Shown here in pieces: positions 19,214-28,349 of a DNA stretch of 64,000 nt (positions within the stretch are counted from its first letter, which is position 1; every line of letters starts with the position of its first letter). The translations under genes were made by a program, and so were the position numbers. This DNA is from Rubrimonas sp036770645 (lineage in GTDB: Bacteria; Pseudomonadota; Alphaproteobacteria; Rhodobacterales; Rhodobacteraceae), in the NCBI GenBank assembly GCA_036770645.1, contig DAIPIU010000005.1:7832-71831 (forward strand), read 5' to 3'. A model generated the notes under the pieces. It saw only the letters and a program-made list of their open reading frames with translations. It searched no databases and was not told the origin of the DNA.

Positions 19214-19228
19214 GCCTGAAAATCAGGC
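19214..19228. promoter_or_regulatory. Inverted repeat upstream of nifA
   Basis: GCCTGA-AAA-TCAGGC, a perfect six-base dyad with three-base centre, about 140 bases before nifA in the 19094-19366 region. It could be an operator for nifA or a weak hairpin after the LysR gene. No TGT-N10-ACA site or -24/-12 promoter is seen here, so nifA does not look self-activated. Confidence 0.3.
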
Positions 19229-19366
19229 TTCCGGGCGGGGCCTGCAGGGCAAGGCGCCCGCGCCGCAGGCGTTAATCACTGCATGCAACGAACTTGGCCT
19301 TTTGTCTCGATTTACGCTTTCGCAACCGCGGCATCACCCTTCGCGATGCAGCAGGAGCAGCACGCC

Positions 19367-21073
<1,707 letters not shown>

Positions 21074-21176
21074 CCCGACCCCTTCGCGCCGCCGAACCAC
21101 GCGCCCGCCCGGCCCCGCCGCGGCGGGCGCGGCGTTTCCGGGCGGCGTCGCGTCCGCTGTCGGGTTCGCGACGGGG

Positions 21177-21192
21177 TGTCGGTTGCCCGACA
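21177..21192. promoter_or_regulatory. NifA upstream activator site for the nifB operon
   Basis: TGT-CGGTTGCCCG-ACA, an exact match to TGT-N10-ACA, 58 bases before the -24 element. Nineteen bases upstream, 21158-21173 is a near-copy ending ACG where ACA is expected, possibly a weak second site. Confidence 0.85.
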
Positions 21193-21234
21193 GCGCCGGA
21201 GGCGGGAAAACCGAGCGATTTCAAAGGGCCAGAG

Positions 21235-21251
21235 TTGGCACGGACCCTGCA
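21235..21251 (+). promoter_or_regulatory. Sigma-54 (-24/-12) promoter of the nifB operon
   Basis: TTGGCACGGACCCTGCA carries the invariant GG (21237-21238) and GC (21249-21250) at the required ten-base spacing. It matches the TGGCACG-N4-TTGCA consensus, with C for T at the first base of the -12 element. nifB starts about 40 bases downstream. Confidence 0.88.
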
Positions 21252-21290
21252 AGGCCTTGGGGGAAGCAACCCGCCGGAGGTCCAGCGCCG

Positions 21291-22775
21291 ATGTCCACCG
21301 TCATCTCCCTCGACGCCCTGAAGATCGGCACGCGCGACGCGCTGGCCAAGGCCATGGAGAGCGAGGGCTGCGCCACCTCGGCCTGCGGGTCCTCGGACGG
21401 CCCCGCCGACATGGCGCCCGAACTGTGGGAGAAGGTGAAGGACCACCCCTGCTACAGCGAGGAGGCGCACCACTATTTCGCCCGCATGCATGTCGCGGTC
21501 GCGCCCGCTTGCAACATCCAGTGCAACTACTGCAACAGAAAATACGACTGCGCCAATGAAAGCCGCCCCGGCGTCGTCTCCGAGCGGCTGACGCCCGAGC
21601 AGGCCGCGCGCAAGGTGATCGCGGTCGCCAACGAGATCCCGCAGCTGTCGGTGCTGGGCATCGCCGGTCCCGGCGACAGCGCCTATGACTGGGCGAAGAC
21701 GAAGCAGACCTTCCGCCTCGTGCAGGAGCGGCTGCCCGACATCAAGCTGTGCCTGTCCTCGAACGGCCTTGCGCTGCCCGACCATGTCGACGAGCTGGTC
21801 GACATGAACATCGACCACGTGACGCTGACGATCAACATGATCGATCCCGAGGTCGGCACGAAGATCTATCCGTGGATCTTCTGGAACCGCAAGCGCCGCT
21901 ACGGGCTCGAGGCCTCGACCATCCTGCGCGACCGGCAGATGCAGAGCCTCGAGATGCTGGCCGAGCGCGGCATCCTGATCAAGGTCAACTCGGTGATGAT
22001 CCCGGGGATCAACGACGCGCACCTGCTCGAGGTGAACAGGGTCGTGAAGGCCAAGGGCGCCTTCCTGCACAACATCATGCCGCTGATCTCGGCCGCCGAG
22101 CACGGCACCGCCTTCGGCCTGTCCGGCCAGCGCGGGCCGACCGCGGCGGAGCTGCAGACCCTTCAGGACGCCTGCGCCGGCGGCGCCAACCTGATGCGCC
22201 ACTGCCGCCAGTGCCGCGCCGACGCCGTGGGCCTGCTGGGCGAGGACCGCGGCCAGGAATTCACCATGGACCTCGTGCCCGAGGCGGTCGACTACGACCC
22301 CGCCAAACGCGAGGCCTACCGAGACTGGGTCGCGGGCGAGCGGCTGGACCGCCGCGCCGCGGCCGCCGACGCCACCGCCGAGACCGCCGACGCCGTGGCG
22401 GCCGACGCCGCACCCATGCTGATCGCGGTGGCCACCAAGGGCGGCGGGCGCGTCAACCAGCATTTCGGCCACGCCACCGAGTTCCAGATCTGGGAGGCGA
22501 GCGCCGAGGGCGTGCGCTTCGTCACCCATCGCCGGGCCGACAACTACTGCGTCGGCGGCTATGGCGAGGACGACAAGCTGGCCGAGGTGATCCGCACGCT
22601 GGACGGCGTGCCGGTGATCCTGTGCGCAAAGATCGGGGATTGCCCCAGGGGCGACCTCGCCGCGGCGGGCATCGAGGCCATCGACGCCTGGGCCCACGAC
22701 TACATCGAGACCGCCGTCAACGCCGTCTACCGCGAGAAGCGCGGCCTGCCGGCGCTGGCGCTGGCCACCGCCTGA
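21291..22775 (+). CDS. nifB: NifB, FeMo-cofactor precursor (NifB-co) synthase
   Basis: 494 aa. Radical-SAM enzyme that fuses two [4Fe-4S] clusters with a SAM-derived carbide to make the 8Fe core of the nitrogenase cofactor. The radical-SAM motif CNIQCNYC (C74, C78, C81) is followed by RKYDCANESRPGV, the GIAGPGD SAM site, and further cluster-ligand cysteines including MRHCRQCRADAVG (about 302). A C-terminal NifX-like carrier domain (about 375-480, IAVATKGGGRVNQHFGHATE) is fused, as in other proteobacteria. ATG 21291 follows GGAGG. First gene of a NifA-driven operon with fdxN, LRV, nifZ, nifT and the SIR2-like gene. Confidence 0.98.
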   Translation: MSTVISLDALKIGTRDALAKAMESEGCATSACGSSDGPADMAPELWEKVKDHPCYSEEAHHYFARMHVAVAPACNIQCNYCNRKYDCANESRPGVVSERLTPEQAARKVIAVANEIPQLSVLGIAGPGDSAYDWAKTKQTFRLVQERLPDIKLCLSSNGLALPDHVDELVDMNIDHVTLTINMIDPEVGTKIYPWIFWNRKRRYGLEASTILRDRQMQSLEMLAERGILIKVNSVMIPGINDAHLLEVNRVVKAKGAFLHNIMPLISAAEHGTAFGLSGQRGPTAAELQTLQDACAGGANLMRHCRQCRADAVGLLGEDRGQEFTMDLVPEAVDYDPAKREAYRDWVAGERLDRRAAAADATAETADAVAADAAPMLIAVATKGGGRVNQHFGHATEFQIWEASAEGVRFVTHRRADNYCVGGYGEDDKLAEVIRTLDGVPVILCAKIGDCPRGDLAAAGIEAIDAWAHDYIETAVNAVYREKRGLPALALATA

Positions 22776-22803
22776 CCCCCCCCCGAAGCCAGAGGAGAGA
22801 CCC

Positions 22804-22998
22804 ATGGCCCTCAAGATCGTCGCCAGCCAGTGCACCGTCTGCGGCGCCTGCGAATTCGAATGCCCGAACACCGCCATCAAGTTCAAGAAGGGCACCTACA
22901 TCATCGATCCGAACCTGTGCACCGAATGCCAGGGCGATTATGACGCGCCGCAATGCGTCGAGGTCTGCCCGGTGCCGAACACCTGCATCCCCGCCTGA
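22804..22998 (+). CDS. fdxN: FdxN-type 2[4Fe-4S] ferredoxin
   Basis: 64 aa. Two cluster motifs: C10-X2-C13-X2-C16-X3-C20 and C39-X2-C42-X8-C51-X3-C55, the second with the eight-residue insertion typical of nif-linked bacterial ferredoxins. It probably supplies electrons to NifB for radical-SAM chemistry and/or to nitrogenase reductase; relatives next to nifB are known to support cofactor synthesis. RBS AGAGGAGA precedes the ATG, 28 bases after nifB, and it ends one base before the LRV gene. Confidence 0.94.
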   Translation: MALKIVASQCTVCGACEFECPNTAIKFKKGTYIIDPNLCTECQGDYDAPQCVEVCPVPNTCIPA

Positions 22999-22999
22999 G

Positions 23000-23776
23000 A
23001 TGGGCGAGGGCGCAGGCCCCGAGGCGGTCGACCATGAGGGCGAGCCCGTGGACTGCGGCGCGTGCGCCTTCGCGCGCCGCCTGTCCCAGGGCCGCTGCGG
23101 ACCGCGCTGGGCCTGCCGCGAGGACCGCTATGCCAGACGGGTCGAGCGCTTCTTCCTGATGAACCCGGACCAGGCCGACGAGAGCCTGGGCCACCCCTAC
23201 TTCGAGGTGCGCGCCAACGCGGCCCGCCGCGCGACGCTGTTCCGCCTGCCGCGCCTGCTCGACGACCCCGACGCGGGCGTGCGCGCCATCGCCGTGCTGC
23301 GCCTGCCGCCGGCCGCGGCCCGGCGCATGGCGACCGATCCCGACCGCGACGTGCGGGTGGCGGTGGCCCATCGCCTGCCGCCCGACGACCTTGCGCCCAT
23401 GCTCGCCGACCGCGACCCTTGGGTGCGCCAGATCGCGACGCGCCGCTGCGCCGCCGGGATGCTGCCCACCATGGTGCGCGACGCCGACCCCGAGATCCGG
23501 CGCATCGTCGCCCGGCGCATCGCGCCGCAATGGCTGATCCATTTCGCCGTCGACCCCGACGCGCTGGTGCGCCGCGAGGCGGCCCGGCGCATCGCGCCCG
23601 CGCGCCTTGCCGCCTTCGCCGCCGACCCGGACCTGCGCGTGCGCCATGAGGCGGCCGAGCGCGCCGAGGCCGCGCTGGCGCGCCGCCTTCTGGACGACCC
23701 CGAACCGCCCGTGCGCGAGGCTGCCGCCGCGCGCCTGTCCGCCCTGACCGAGGAGAGCCCCGATGGCGACCGATGA
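23000..23776 (+). CDS. [4Fe-4S]-LRV (leucine-rich variant repeat) protein of the nif operon
   Basis: 258 aa. A short N-terminal cluster domain has C19-X2-C22-X10-C33-X5-C39. Then come about eight LRV repeats of about 24 residues, each with a core like DPDxxVRxxxAxRLP (e.g. DPDRDVRVAVAHRLPPDDLA, DADPEIRRIVARRIAP, DPDALVRREAARRIAP). These form an alpha/3-10 superhelix that usually binds another protein. A homologous protein is encoded next to nifB in Azotobacter vinelandii; its exact role is not settled. It overlaps nifZ by 14 bases, so coupled translation is likely. Confidence 0.9.
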   Translation: MGEGAGPEAVDHEGEPVDCGACAFARRLSQGRCGPRWACREDRYARRVERFFLMNPDQADESLGHPYFEVRANAARRATLFRLPRLLDDPDAGVRAIAVLRLPPAAARRMATDPDRDVRVAVAHRLPPDDLAPMLADRDPWVRQIATRRCAAGMLPTMVRDADPEIRRIVARRIAPQWLIHFAVDPDALVRREAARRIAPARLAAFAADPDLRVRHEAAERAEAALARRLLDDPEPPVREAAAARLSALTEESPDGDR

Positions 23777-24053
23777 CCGCGAGATCGAGGTCTACAAGCC
23801 GCCGCTGTTCATGCCCGGAACCCGCGTCGTCTCGCGCAAGAGCGTGAAGAACGACGGCACCATGTTCGGCAAGGAGATCGGCGAGGTCGTCGTGAAGAAG
23901 GGCGACGTCGGCTACGTCCGCGACATCGGCGTGTTCCTGCAGCAGTTCTACATCTATGCCGTCGATTTCGTGGATCGCCGCTCGATCGTCGGCATGCGCG
24001 GGCGCGAGTTGGAGGCCTTCCCCGAGGCCCCGCGCGCGGGAGAGGCGCCATGA
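23763..24053 (+). CDS. nifZ: NifZ, nitrogenase P-cluster assembly factor
   Basis: 96 aa. The NifZ core is clear: PGTRVVSRKSVKNDGTMFGK, GDVGYVRDIGVFLQQFYIYA and VDFVDRRSIVGMRGRELE. NifZ helps form the second P-cluster of the MoFe protein, working in the cytoplasm on immature NifDK. It overlaps the LRV gene at its start and nifT at its end (ATGA, four bases). Confidence 0.95.
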   Translation: MATDDREIEVYKPPLFMPGTRVVSRKSVKNDGTMFGKEIGEVVVKKGDVGYVRDIGVFLQQFYIYAVDFVDRRSIVGMRGRELEAFPEAPRAGEAP

Positions 24054-24262
24054 AGCTGATGATCCGCGAGACGGCCCGGGGCCTCGAGGCCTATGTGCCG
24101 AAGAAGGACCTCGAGGAGAGGGTGGTCGAGACCGAGCTGCCCGGCCTCTGGGGCGGCTGGGCGCGGCTGTCCAATGGCTGGGTGTTCCAGATGCCGAGCC
24201 TCGACCCCGCCCCGCGCCTGCCCGTCACCGTCGAGGCCCGCAGGATCGCGGGCGAGGAGTGA
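24050..24262 (+). CDS. nifT: NifT/FixU family protein
   Basis: 70 aa. It matches the NifT/FixU pattern: MKLMIRETARGLEAYVPKKD, VVETELPGLWGGWARLSNGW and a basic-acidic end. It is a small beta-rich protein conserved in nif clusters; loss usually has little effect and its role is unknown. Its start overlaps the nifZ stop by four bases, and the SIR2-like gene begins three bases after its stop. Confidence 0.92.
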   Translation: MKLMIRETARGLEAYVPKKDLEERVVETELPGLWGGWARLSNGWVFQMPSLDPAPRLPVTVEARRIAGEE

Positions 24263-24265
24263 GCC

Positions 24266-25099
24266 ATGTCCCGCGACCGAGAGATCGTCGAAGGCTGCGC
24301 GCGCGAGGTGTTCTCGGGCGCGATGATCCCCTATCTCGGGGCCGGCGTGGCCGCGCTGGGCGACAGCCGCGTGCCGGCATCGCCCGCCGCGCTGTGCGCG
24401 CTGATCGAGGCCGAGGTGCGGGCCCCGCGGCGCGCCGCCGGCAACCTCTGGGCGGTGGCGCAGTTCGTCGAGAGCCGCCGCTTCCGCGGCACGCTGAACG
24501 CCATCGTCGAGCGGGCCTTCGCCGGCGGGGTGCGCGCCAACCCGGTGCATGGCTGGATCGCGACCGTGCGCCCGCCGCTGGTGGTGGACGCCTGGTACGA
24601 CGACGGCCTGCTGGGCGCCTATGCCGCCCGCTCGCAGTCCTGGGGCTGGGTGCAGGGCGTCAGCCGCAACGGCGAGTGGATCGACATCTGGACCCGCGCC
24701 TATGGCGCCGACGGGCAGCAGCGCGCCGAGGGGCCCGACCCGGACTGGCGCTCGCTGGTCTACAAGCCGCACGGGATGGCGCGGAAGGGGTCGAGCTTCC
24801 TGATCTCGGACAGCGACTATGTCGAGGTGCTGACCGAGATCGACATCCAGACCCCGATCCCGCTGGAGGTGCGCAGGCGCCGCGCCGCCCGCGGCTTCCT
24901 GTTCCTCGGCTGCCGGTTCGACGACCAGATGCTGCGCATCTTCGCCCGGCAGATCCTCAAGCGCTCGGGCGGGCGGCATGTGGCGGTGATCGAGGGGCCC
25001 CTGACCCGCATGGAGACGCGGTTCCTCGCCGAGCAGAACATCCTGCGCGTGGACCTGCCGCTGGAGCAGGCCGTGGCGGCGCTGACCGCGCCCGTCTGA
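24266..25099 (+). CDS. SIR2-like (SIR2_2-type) protein at the end of the nifB operon
   Basis: 277 aa. It shows the SIR2-like NAD-binding plan: MIPYLGAGVAALG (GAG at 25-27), a YKPHG motif (169-170) followed by SSFLISDSDYVEVL (DY 184-185), and FLGCRFDDQMLRIF (213-226), which matches the closing strand of SIR2_2 domains. The TTN(F/Y)D motif that carries the NAD-hydrolysing Asn appears at 108-113 as DAWYDD, with Trp in the Asn position, so classical NADase or deacetylase activity is doubtful. GAGGAG precedes the ATG, three bases after nifT, so it is co-transcribed under NifA control. From memory, related proteins occur in other alphaproteobacterial nif operons. Function unknown; NAD or ADP-ribose sensing is speculation. 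Confidence 0.8.
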   Translation: MSRDREIVEGCAREVFSGAMIPYLGAGVAALGDSRVPASPAALCALIEAEVRAPRRAAGNLWAVAQFVESRRFRGTLNAIVERAFAGGVRANPVHGWIATVRPPLVVDAWYDDGLLGAYAARSQSWGWVQGVSRNGEWIDIWTRAYGADGQQRAEGPDPDWRSLVYKPHGMARKGSSFLISDSDYVEVLTEIDIQTPIPLEVRRRRAARGFLFLGCRFDDQMLRIFARQILKRSGGRHVAVIEGPLTRMETRFLAEQNILRVDLPLEQAVAALTAPV

Positions 25100-25139
25100 C
25101 AGGGGCGCGGCACGCGGGTCCGGCACCGTATCCGGCCCC

Positions 25140-25559
25140 TCAGTCGCAGCCGCGATGACCGTCGCCGTCGGCGTAGTCGACGGCGATGTAGTCCGGCACT
25201 CCCGCCGTGCCGCAGACGAAGACGATGACCTCGAGCGGCAGGCCGTCCAGCACGACCTTCTCCATCGGCGGAAAAGGCGTACCGCGGGCGTAGAGCTCGG
25301 GGATGCGGGCGCGCATCGCGCTGTCGGCGAAGAACGGGTCGTCCTCGTCGGCCGCGTCCCTCAGGCCGAAGCGGTGGAAGTTCGCCCGGTCCTGCTGCAG
25401 GACTGCCCCGAAGCTCCCCAGCCGCGCGCCGCCGGAGCTGACCATGTCGCGCGCGCTCAGCTCCGCGAAGTACACGGCCAGACTTTCGCCTGCGACGGCC
25501 GGTGCCGCGCCGGACATCGCGGCGGCGATGGCGACGATCTTTCCGACGGCCATCTGCAT
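25140..25559 (-). CDS. Secreted hypothetical protein, about 137 aa
   Basis: Not recognised. A signal peptide is evident (MAVGKIVAIAAAMSGAAPAVA, cleavage before GESLAV). The mature protein (about 115 aa) is acidic, with RANFHRFGLRDAADEDDPFF and a PDYIAVDYADGDGHRGCD end; its two cysteines could form a disulfide. ATG 25559 abuts a G-run, while ATG 25553, six bases further, has better spacing, so the true start may be the latter. It lies between the nifB and nifH operons, divergent from nifH and convergent with the SIR2-like gene. Confidence 0.65.
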   Translation of the reverse strand: MQMAVGKIVAIAAAMSGAAPAVAGESLAVYFAELSARDMVSSGGARLGSFGAVLQQDRANFHRFGLRDAADEDDPFFADSAMRARIPELYARGTPFPPMEKVVLDGLPLEVIVFVCGTAGVPDYIAVDYADGDGHRGCD

Positions 25560-25638
25560 CCCCCCAATCGATGCGGCAAGCATAGCGCGCGGCGATCCGT
25601 CGGGGAACCGCGCCGTCGTCGCGAAAATGTCGGGGCTT

Positions 25639-25654
25639 TGTCGGCTTAGCCACA
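25639..25654. promoter_or_regulatory. NifA upstream activator site for nifHDK
   Basis: TGT-CGGCTTAGCC-ACA matches TGT-N10-ACA exactly and lies about 95 bases before the -24 element, the usual distance for DNA looping by NifA. Confidence 0.9.
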
Positions 25655-25732
25655 ACGGGCGCTTCCGGCACCGGAAGTGGCCGGTTCTTCCTAACCGTCT
25701 GTCAAAATTACATAATCTGCCGGGGAGCCCAG

Positions 25733-25749
25733 TTGGCACGATCTCTGCG
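25733..25749 (+). promoter_or_regulatory. Sigma-54 (-24/-12) promoter of nifHDK
   Basis: TTGGCACGATCTCTGCG has GG (25735-25736) and GC (25747-25748) at the required spacing and the full TGGCACG -24 element. nifH starts about 70 bases downstream, giving an untranslated leader of about 55 bases. Confidence 0.92.
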
Positions 25750-25817
25750 TTGCATGGGGCGGAGACCGGCGGTCCCGCCCTTCTCACCGGCCAGACACGA
25801 CCCGCAAAGGACACGAC

Positions 25818-26702
25818 ATGAGCGCACTCCGTCAGATCGCCTTCTACGGCAAGGGAGGTATCGGCAAGTCCACCACCTCCCAGAACACCCTCGCCGCGCT
25901 CGTCGAGCTCGGCCAGAAGATCCTCATCGTCGGCTGCGACCCCAAGGCCGACTCGACCCGCCTGATCCTGAACTCCAAGGCGCAGGACACCGTGCTGCAT
26001 CTCGCCGCCGAGATGGGCTCGGTCGAGGATCTCGAACTCGCCGACGTGCTGAAGACCGGCTTCAAGGACATCAAGTGCGTCGAGTCGGGCGGTCCGGAGC
26101 CGGGCGTCGGCTGCGCCGGCCGCGGCGTCATCACCGCCATCAACTTCCTCGAGGAGAACGGCGCCTATGACGGCGTCGACTACGTCTCCTACGACGTGCT
26201 GGGCGACGTGGTCTGCGGCGGCTTCGCCATGCCGATCCGCGAGAACAAGGCGCAGGAAATCTACATCGTCATGTCAGGCGAGATGATGGCGCTCTATGCC
26301 GCCAACAACATCGCCAAGGGCATCCTGAAATACGCCAACTCCGGCGGCGTGCGCCTGGGCGGGCTGATCTGCAACGAGCGGCAGACCGACCGCGAGCTCG
26401 AACTCTCGGAAGCCCTGGCCAAGCGCCTGAACTCGAAGCTGATGCACTTCGTGCCGCGCGACAACATCGTGCAGCACGCGGAACTGCGCCGCCAGACGGT
26501 GCTGCAGTACGCCCCCGACAGCAAGCAGGCGGACGAGTACCGCGCGCTCGCGACCAAGATCCACGCCAACTCCGGCCAGGGCACCATCCCGACCCCCATC
26601 ACCATGGAGGAGCTCGAGGACATGCTGATGGAGTTCGGGATCATGCAGTCCGAGGACGACCGCCTGAAGCAGATCGCCGCCGCCGAGGCCGCGACCGCCT
26701 GA
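25818..26702 (+). CDS. nifH: NifH, nitrogenase iron protein (dinitrogenase reductase)
   Basis: 294 aa, typical. It transfers electrons to the MoFe protein with MgATP hydrolysis and also serves in cofactor and P-cluster maturation. P-loop YGKGGIGKSTT (about 8-18), switch I DPKADSTR, and the [4Fe-4S] ligand cysteines in GVGCAGRGVIT and DVVCGGFAMP. The arginine in CAGRGV is the site that DraT ADP-ribosylates in many relatives, so reversible switch-off is possible, but draTG are not in the window. RBS AAAGGA before ATG. First gene of the NifA-activated nifHDK operon. Confidence 0.99.
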   Translation: MSALRQIAFYGKGGIGKSTTSQNTLAALVELGQKILIVGCDPKADSTRLILNSKAQDTVLHLAAEMGSVEDLELADVLKTGFKDIKCVESGGPEPGVGCAGRGVITAINFLEENGAYDGVDYVSYDVLGDVVCGGFAMPIRENKAQEIYIVMSGEMMALYAANNIAKGILKYANSGGVRLGGLICNERQTDRELELSEALAKRLNSKLMHFVPRDNIVQHAELRRQTVLQYAPDSKQADEYRALATKIHANSGQGTIPTPITMEELEDMLMEFGIMQSEDDRLKQIAAAEAATA

Positions 26703-26710
26703 CGCCAGAC

Positions 26711-26734
26711 GGGGCCGGCCCCGACGCCGGCCCC
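26711..26734 (+). other. Stem-loop between nifH and nifD
   Basis: GGGGCCGGC / GCCGGCCCC, a perfect nine-base stem with six-base loop, starting nine bases after the nifH stop. Similar intergenic hairpins are thought to protect nifH mRNA and keep NifH in excess over NifDK. Confidence 0.55.
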
Positions 26735-26763
26735 ACCCCCCAGCACGCACGGGAGCCCCTCCG

Positions 26764-28251
26764 ATGGCCACTGACTACAGCAACGACGCGGCGCTGCACG
26801 AGCAGCTGATCGAGGAGGTCCTCGCCGCGTATCCCGAAAAGTCGCGCAAGAAGCGCCAGAAGCACCTCGGCGTCTCGGGCGGCCCCGACGCCGCCGACAC
26901 CGAGATCGCGTCGAAGTGCGACACGGTGAAGTCGAACATCAAGTCGGTGCCCGGCGTGATGACCATCCGCGGCTGCGCCTATGCCGGCAGCAAGGGCGTG
27001 GTCTGGGGCCCGATCAAGGACATGGTCCACATCAGCCACGGCCCCGTCGGCTGCGGCCAGTATTCATGGAGCCAGCGGCGCAACTACTACATCGGCAAGA
27101 CCGGCGTCGACAGCTTCGTGACGATGCAGTTCACCACCGACTTCCAGGAGAAGGACATCGTCTTCGGCGGCGACAAGAAGCTGGAAAAGACCATCGACGA
27201 GATCCAGGAGCTGTTCCCGCTGAACAACGGCGTCACGATCCAGTCGGAATGCCCGATCGGCCTTATCGGCGACGACATCGAGGCCGTCGCGAAGAAGAAG
27301 AACGCCGAGCACGAGAAGACCATGGTGCCGGTGCGCTGCGAGGGCTTCCGAGGCGTGTCGCAGTCGCTCGGCCACCACATCGCCAACGACGCGGTGCGCG
27401 ACTGGGTGTTCGAGAAGGGCGAGGGCGCGGCGGCGGGCTATGAGCCCGGCCCCTACGACGTCAACGTCATCGGCGACTACAACATCGGCGGCGACGCCTG
27501 GGCCTCGCGCATCCTGCTCGAGGAGATGGGCCTCAACGTCGTCGGCAACTGGTCGGGCGACGCCACGCTGGCCGAGATCGAGCGCGCGCCGAAGGCCCGG
27601 CTGAACCTCATCCACTGCTATCGGTCGATGAACTACATCTGCCGCTACATGGAGGAGAAGTACGGCATCGGCTGGATGGAATACAACTTCTTCGGCCCCT
27701 CGCAGATCGCCGCGTCCCTGCGCGCCATCGCCGCCAAGTTCGATCAGACGATCCAGGACAATGCCGAGAAGGTCATCGCCAAATACCAGCCGCTGGTCGA
27801 CGGCGTGATCGCCAAGTTCAAGCCGCGCCTCGAAGGCAAATCGGTCATGCTGTACGTCGGCGGCCTGCGCCCCCGGCACGTCATCACCGCCTACGAGGAT
27901 CTGGGCATGGTGATCGCCGGCACCGGCTACGAGTTCGGCCATGGCGACGACTACAAGCGGACCGGCCACTACGTGAAGGAAGGCACGCTGATCTACGACG
28001 ACGTGACGGGCTACGAACTCGAGAAGTTCATCGAGAAGATCCGCCCCGACCTCGTCGGTTCCGGCATCAAGGAAAAGTATCCGGTGCAGAAGATGGGGAT
28101 CCCGTTCCGCCAGATGCACAGCTGGGACTATTCCGGCCCGTATCACGGCTACGACGGCTTCGCGATCTTCGCCCGCGACATGGATCTGGCCATCAACAAC
28201 CCGGTCTGGGGCCTGTTCGACGCGCCCTGGACCAAGGGCAAGGCCGCCTGA
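26764..28251 (+). CDS. nifD: NifD, nitrogenase molybdenum-iron protein alpha chain
   Basis: 495 aa. P-cluster cysteines appear in RGCAYAGSKGVVWGP, VGCGQYSW and SECPIGLIGDD. FeMo-cofactor is held by Cys in LIHCYRSMNYICRYMEEKYG (the first Cys) and His in QMHSWDYSGPYHGYDGF. The VGGLRPRHVITAYEDLGM block is typical of Mo-nitrogenase, and no vanadium or iron-only features are seen. It forms the alpha2beta2 dinitrogenase with NifK and reduces N2 in the cytoplasm. RBS GGGAGC precedes the ATG. Confidence 0.99.
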   Translation: MATDYSNDAALHEQLIEEVLAAYPEKSRKKRQKHLGVSGGPDAADTEIASKCDTVKSNIKSVPGVMTIRGCAYAGSKGVVWGPIKDMVHISHGPVGCGQYSWSQRRNYYIGKTGVDSFVTMQFTTDFQEKDIVFGGDKKLEKTIDEIQELFPLNNGVTIQSECPIGLIGDDIEAVAKKKNAEHEKTMVPVRCEGFRGVSQSLGHHIANDAVRDWVFEKGEGAAAGYEPGPYDVNVIGDYNIGGDAWASRILLEEMGLNVVGNWSGDATLAEIERAPKARLNLIHCYRSMNYICRYMEEKYGIGWMEYNFFGPSQIAASLRAIAAKFDQTIQDNAEKVIAKYQPLVDGVIAKFKPRLEGKSVMLYVGGLRPRHVITAYEDLGMVIAGTGYEFGHGDDYKRTGHYVKEGTLIYDDVTGYELEKFIEKIRPDLVGSGIKEKYPVQKMGIPFRQMHSWDYSGPYHGYDGFAIFARDMDLAINNPVWGLFDAPWTKGKAA

Positions 28252-28266
28252 GTTCACCCCTGGGGA

Positions 28267-28283
28267 GGACGGCGCGCCCGTCC
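28267..28283 (+). other. Small stem-loop between nifD and nifK
   Basis: GGACGG / CCGTCC with loop CGCGC in the 98-base nifD-nifK spacer, preceded by GGGGA and followed by CCCCC, which could extend the stem past one mismatch. Probably a transcript-level element; no promoter is seen before nifK. Confidence 0.4.
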
Positions 28284-28349
28284 CCCCGCCCCTCATCCCC
28301 CCTGACGGCGCGTCCCGGAATGCGGACGGCCAGGAAAAGGACCACGACC

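Noticed and set aside
19094..19366. Self-activated nifA promoter
   Set aside because: No -24/-12 element with correct GG/GC spacing and no TGT-N10-ACA site were found before nifA; only a short dyad at 19214-19228.
24266..25099. Calling the SIR2-like gene an anti-phage defence gene
   Set aside because: It is the last gene of a NifA-controlled operon with tight spacing, has no defence partner, and seems to lack the catalytic Asn.
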